This document shows, piece after piece, positions 60,901 through 64,000 of a stretch of DNA of 64,000 nt. Each line of letters starts with the position of its first letter. Position 1 is the first letter of the stretch. The translations under genes and the position numbers were made by a program. The notes beneath the pieces were generated by a model, which made no database searches, was not told where the DNA came from, and saw only the letters and a program-made list of their open reading frames with translations. Source of the stretch: Paramecium sonneborni (lineage: Eukaryota; Ciliophora; Oligohymenophorea; Peniculida; Parameciidae); assembly GCA_905182985.1 (NCBI GenBank), contig CAJJDN010000033.1, positions 118,233 through 182,232 of the forward strand, given 5' to 3'.

Positions 60901-63900
60901 TATTGTTCATTGCTGAATTCAAAAAATTTTTAAGTATTTTCAGAGCAATTCATCACTAATAAATCTCCTTAATCTTCTAATTGGACAGCATTTATATAAA
61001 TAACATCTTTAGAGAATAAGGAAACTTATAAACTTTAATCAATATCAATTAATTATTATTCTGATATAGATGTTAAGTTCTTTATTCGATGGGCTTCTAT
61101 AAAATTGTTTTATAATTCTGCCTAAAAATATATTAAGGTAGACTATATTTTGTGACTTGGATATTGATAATATCTTTAATTCAATTTTTATTCAATCTTA
61201 TGCATTGAACCACTTATTTTTTTAGCAGAATCAAAAAGATGTTGGTGGTTCAATATTTTTTTATTAACAAACTAAGAGTAAAATTAAATTTTTTCTTACA
61301 ATAATCGAATTATTGCTTACCTTAAATCGTTATTTCTTTTTTNTATCAGATTTTCTTAATTTAAAGAAATACAATCTCTTAATTCAATTATGTAATAGTT
61401 ATAATCCAAAATATTTTTAGATTAAATATTTAGATCAACAAGGTATGAATTAATACATCTTGAGTCATTCCAAAGCCCAAAAATTGTTAGTTTATGATCA
61501 GATTGTTCTAAATATTAAAAAAATGCATCTTGATTTATAAATCTTAACTCTGTTTAAATGCTATTTTTTGATTATTTAATTATGGTTTAGAATTCAGGAA
61601 ATATAAGATTAATATTCACCATTTTTAAATTAAAATCAGATATCTAGGAAATAAATGTACTGGAATATTTTAATTTTTCAAAAAATGATTCTGTAAATCC
61701 CCCTAATTGTTCATTAACATCAACAAATAAAAAAGATTAGTTGGACGAAGTATTCTGCAAAAAAATCGAGTATCTGAATAAAAAATACTCATCGAAATGA
61801 ATGTCAAATAACATATCAAAACATTTAACAAAATTATTTTTTGATTTATAAAAGGATGGAAAATAAGATAAATAATACTTTGCTTATCCAGTCTAAATAA
61901 ATTTACTTACTAAAATATTGTGTACATTCAAGATAAAATCTGGTATAATACGATTAATAGAAGTAAATTGTTTTTATTGTTCATTGCTGAATTCAAAAAA
62001 TTTTTAAGTATTTTCAGAGCAATTCATCACTAATAAATCTCCTTAATCTTCTAATTGGACAGCATTTATATAAATAACATCTTTAGAGAATAAGGAAACT
62101 TATAAACTTTAATCAATATCAATTAATTATTATTCTGATATAGATGTTAAGTTCTTTATTCGATGGGCTTCTATAAAATTGTTTTATAATTCTGCCTAAA
62201 AATATATTAAGGTAGACTATATTTTGTGACTTGGATATTGATAATATCTTTAATTCAATTTTTATTCAATCTTATGCATTGAACCACTTATTTTTTTAGC
62301 AGAATCAAAAAGATGTTGGTGGTTCAATATTTTTTTATTAACAAACTAAGAGTAAAATTAAATTTTTTCTTACAATAATCGAATTATTGCTTACCTTAAA
62401 TCGTTATTTCTTTTTTCATTTTTCAAAAACATCTCAACTCCTAATTAAATTTCCAAAAATTTGTATTTTCTATTATTAATCATCTAATACTATGATTTAA
62501 TATCTGAACGAATTAACTATTTTAAGAAACTCATTTAGGCTTGCGCTATCATTGGAAGTTTCTCTTTTACTGATATCAATAATTTAGTCTTTTTCAAAGC
62601 TTTTTTTTAGATAATATTATTTAAATCTTCTGAATTTGATTTAGCTGATTTGCTTATAGATCTAACTGATACTTTAGTCTAGTAATTAAAAGTTTATAAT
62701 CTTGAAAATTCGCTTTCCTTTTATTAAACCTCAGAGCTTAAGTTTAATTATTTAATTTTATTTTAGCTATTGGCTATCATAATTTATTTATAAGCCAAAT
62801 TATAGAATTTTAATTAATAAAGTATCGATATATATTAAATATCAAAAGCCTTTTCCTCTGATATAAATTTACTTAAGATTGAAAGTTATTTACTATAAAA
62901 TTTTAATTCAATTTCTTATTCTAAAGTTTCTAATAGATTTTCATTTATATTTCCATAACTATAACCTTAAAATTTATAATGTTAATAAATTAATGCATTT
63001 ATTAAATACTACTAAGTTTTATTTAATTATTTGTTTATTATTTTACTCAAAAGGTATTTCAAAAAATCTTTCTTACTAGTTTTTATAAATTTTATCAGTT
63101 ATTCCATTTCAAAAGCTTTGAATTCCTCATTTAAGATGAAATAGAATAATAACAATAAAATTATTGTTAAAACATTTACAAATATTTGATATTTGTCTAA
63201 AAGGTAGAGAATTAATGTATTGCATCCTAATACAAATCCAAAACTAGAAAAAAACAATAAAATTTTTTAATCAAAGGATCTACAAGTGTGAAATTCAAAC
63301 ACTCTTAAAATCTTTATAGAGGAAATTAAAATTAATAGGATAGATTGAACTATCAAAGCATTTTTGAGATTTCTTATCAAAGAGTAGCTTATAAACTATA
63401 TTATATACAGCAGTTAAAGTACATAATCTATAAAAGATACATATATTTGAGTAAAAGAGGTCAACTTTAAGTCAAAGCTTTTTAGGCATATAGCCTGTAA
63501 AATTATCTATAAACAAACAGTTATTATAAAAGATAATGTAGCAAAAAATACATGAAGAATTTAATCATTCAACTCTTTATTAATTGTAACATGACTTATA
63601 CTATTCACTATAAGAATAGTTAACGGAATATATAAATATTATTAAAATATTTATGTAAAGAAAGATGAAACACTCAAAAGTGAATGCAATAATGTGCTCT
63701 CATAAAATATATTTTTTTTTTTTATTGTTATCGTCAAAATATAAGGGAAAATAATGAATATAAAAAGCAAGCTTAAACTTAACAAATATTGCGACTCCTC
63801 TAAATTGAATTAAGCACAAAATGCAATATCAAATCTTGAAAGATAGGTAATAAAATATTAGTAATTGAACTATTAATACAATATCCTTAATTTATCATTA

Positions 63901-64000
63901 AATTAGGGTAATTGTAAGTAGGTGATATATTGAAATGTACCCAAGGTGAAAATGAAATATTGTAAATATTTTGGTACAAAGTAAAACTAGTGGATATACA
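57967..64000 (-). CDS. TmcB-like PAS multi-membrane protein (5' end outside window)
   Basis: The frame is open from the window's right end to the TGA at 57967-57969. After collapsing the N-joined repeat (60270-61342 = 61344-62416) and removing the intron 58078-58103 it is an exact run of 1643 codons. Order: several N-terminal membrane segments (LLSLSLLFIFIIFPYIL, ILHVFFATLSFIITVCL), a helical linker, a PAS-like centre with VMNCSENTQKFFEFS and SINRIIPDFILNVHNILV, a further region ending QKSQFYKKYELI, then four membrane segments and LLLDDQFERHARM. This is the architecture of ciliate TmcB/PAS proteins. A membrane-linked sensor role is inferred only. It is homologous to the gene at 1-1965. Confidence 0.8.
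60270..62416. repeat. perfect 1073-bp tandem repeat joined by one N (in TmcB-like gene)
   Basis: Bases 60270-61342 recur at 61344-62416 with N at 61343. Unit plus N is 1074 bases, a multiple of three, so the enclosing frame stays open with a false 358-residue repeat. Collapsing to one copy gives a protein consistent with the family order. Confidence 0.9.

Noticed and set aside
63709..63722. Frameshift at the A/T12 homopolymer near the 5' end of the right-hand TmcB-like gene
   Set aside because: A first reading suggested a break, but the third frame stays open across the run and to the window end, and the total collapsed length is an exact number of codons.

Overview
This window is protist nuclear DNA, almost certainly a macronuclear chromosome segment of Paramecium or a close ciliate relative. 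Long reading frames of recognisable proteins run straight through TAA and TAG, which must be read as glutamine, and end only at TGA. The DNA is very AT-rich, genes are often separated by only tens of bases, and about 57 introns of 22-35 nt with GT...AG ends can be placed because removing them restores conserved protein sequence. No telomere repeats, tRNA, rRNA, CRISPR array or transposase gene was recognised. All models below use the ciliate code (TGA = only stop).

Layout. 1-8.4 kb: C-terminal half of a TmcB-like multi-membrane protein, an HRD1-like ER ubiquitin ligase, a small unknown gene, a decayed stretch, a charged protein with an RS-like tail, and a small HNH protein. 8.4-18.5 kb: a penicillin-binding D-Ala-D-Ala-carboxypeptidase-like enzyme, a Ser/Pro protein, a V-ATPase accessory (ATP6AP2-like) protein, UTP18, a Gln-rich protein and the TRAPP II subunit TRS120. 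18.5-31.9 kb: a gene-poor block, a possible membrane protein, a dual-specificity phosphatase, a PH-domain pseudokinase, a 2396-residue USP9X-type deubiquitinase and a coiled-coil protein. 31.9-39.8 kb: a sparse block with two paralogous small helix-turn-helix genes, an LSM14-like gene, RPS29 and probable relics. 39.8-57.3 kb: a dense block with a MAP kinase, PI4K-beta, DNase II, a MAK/ICK-type kinase, a GPR180/TMEM145-like receptor, cytosolic-type aconitase and CCT5. 57.3-64 kb: a C39-like pseudogene and a second TmcB-like gene on the minus strand, running off the window end.

Three perfect tandem duplications of about 1.1 kb, each joined by a single N, lie at 36.6-38.9, 43.9-46.1 and 60.3-62.4 kb. 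They are best read as assembly joins of overlapping contig ends. Two fall inside genes and happen to keep the frame, so they would silently create proteins with false internal repeats.

Most genes are housekeeping: ER quality control, membrane traffic, ribosome biogenesis, protein folding, signalling and lysosomal digestion. The less ordinary items are the HTH gene pair, the pseudokinase, the TxY-variant MAP kinase, the bacterial-type peptidase-like genes and the paired TmcB-like genes at the two window ends.
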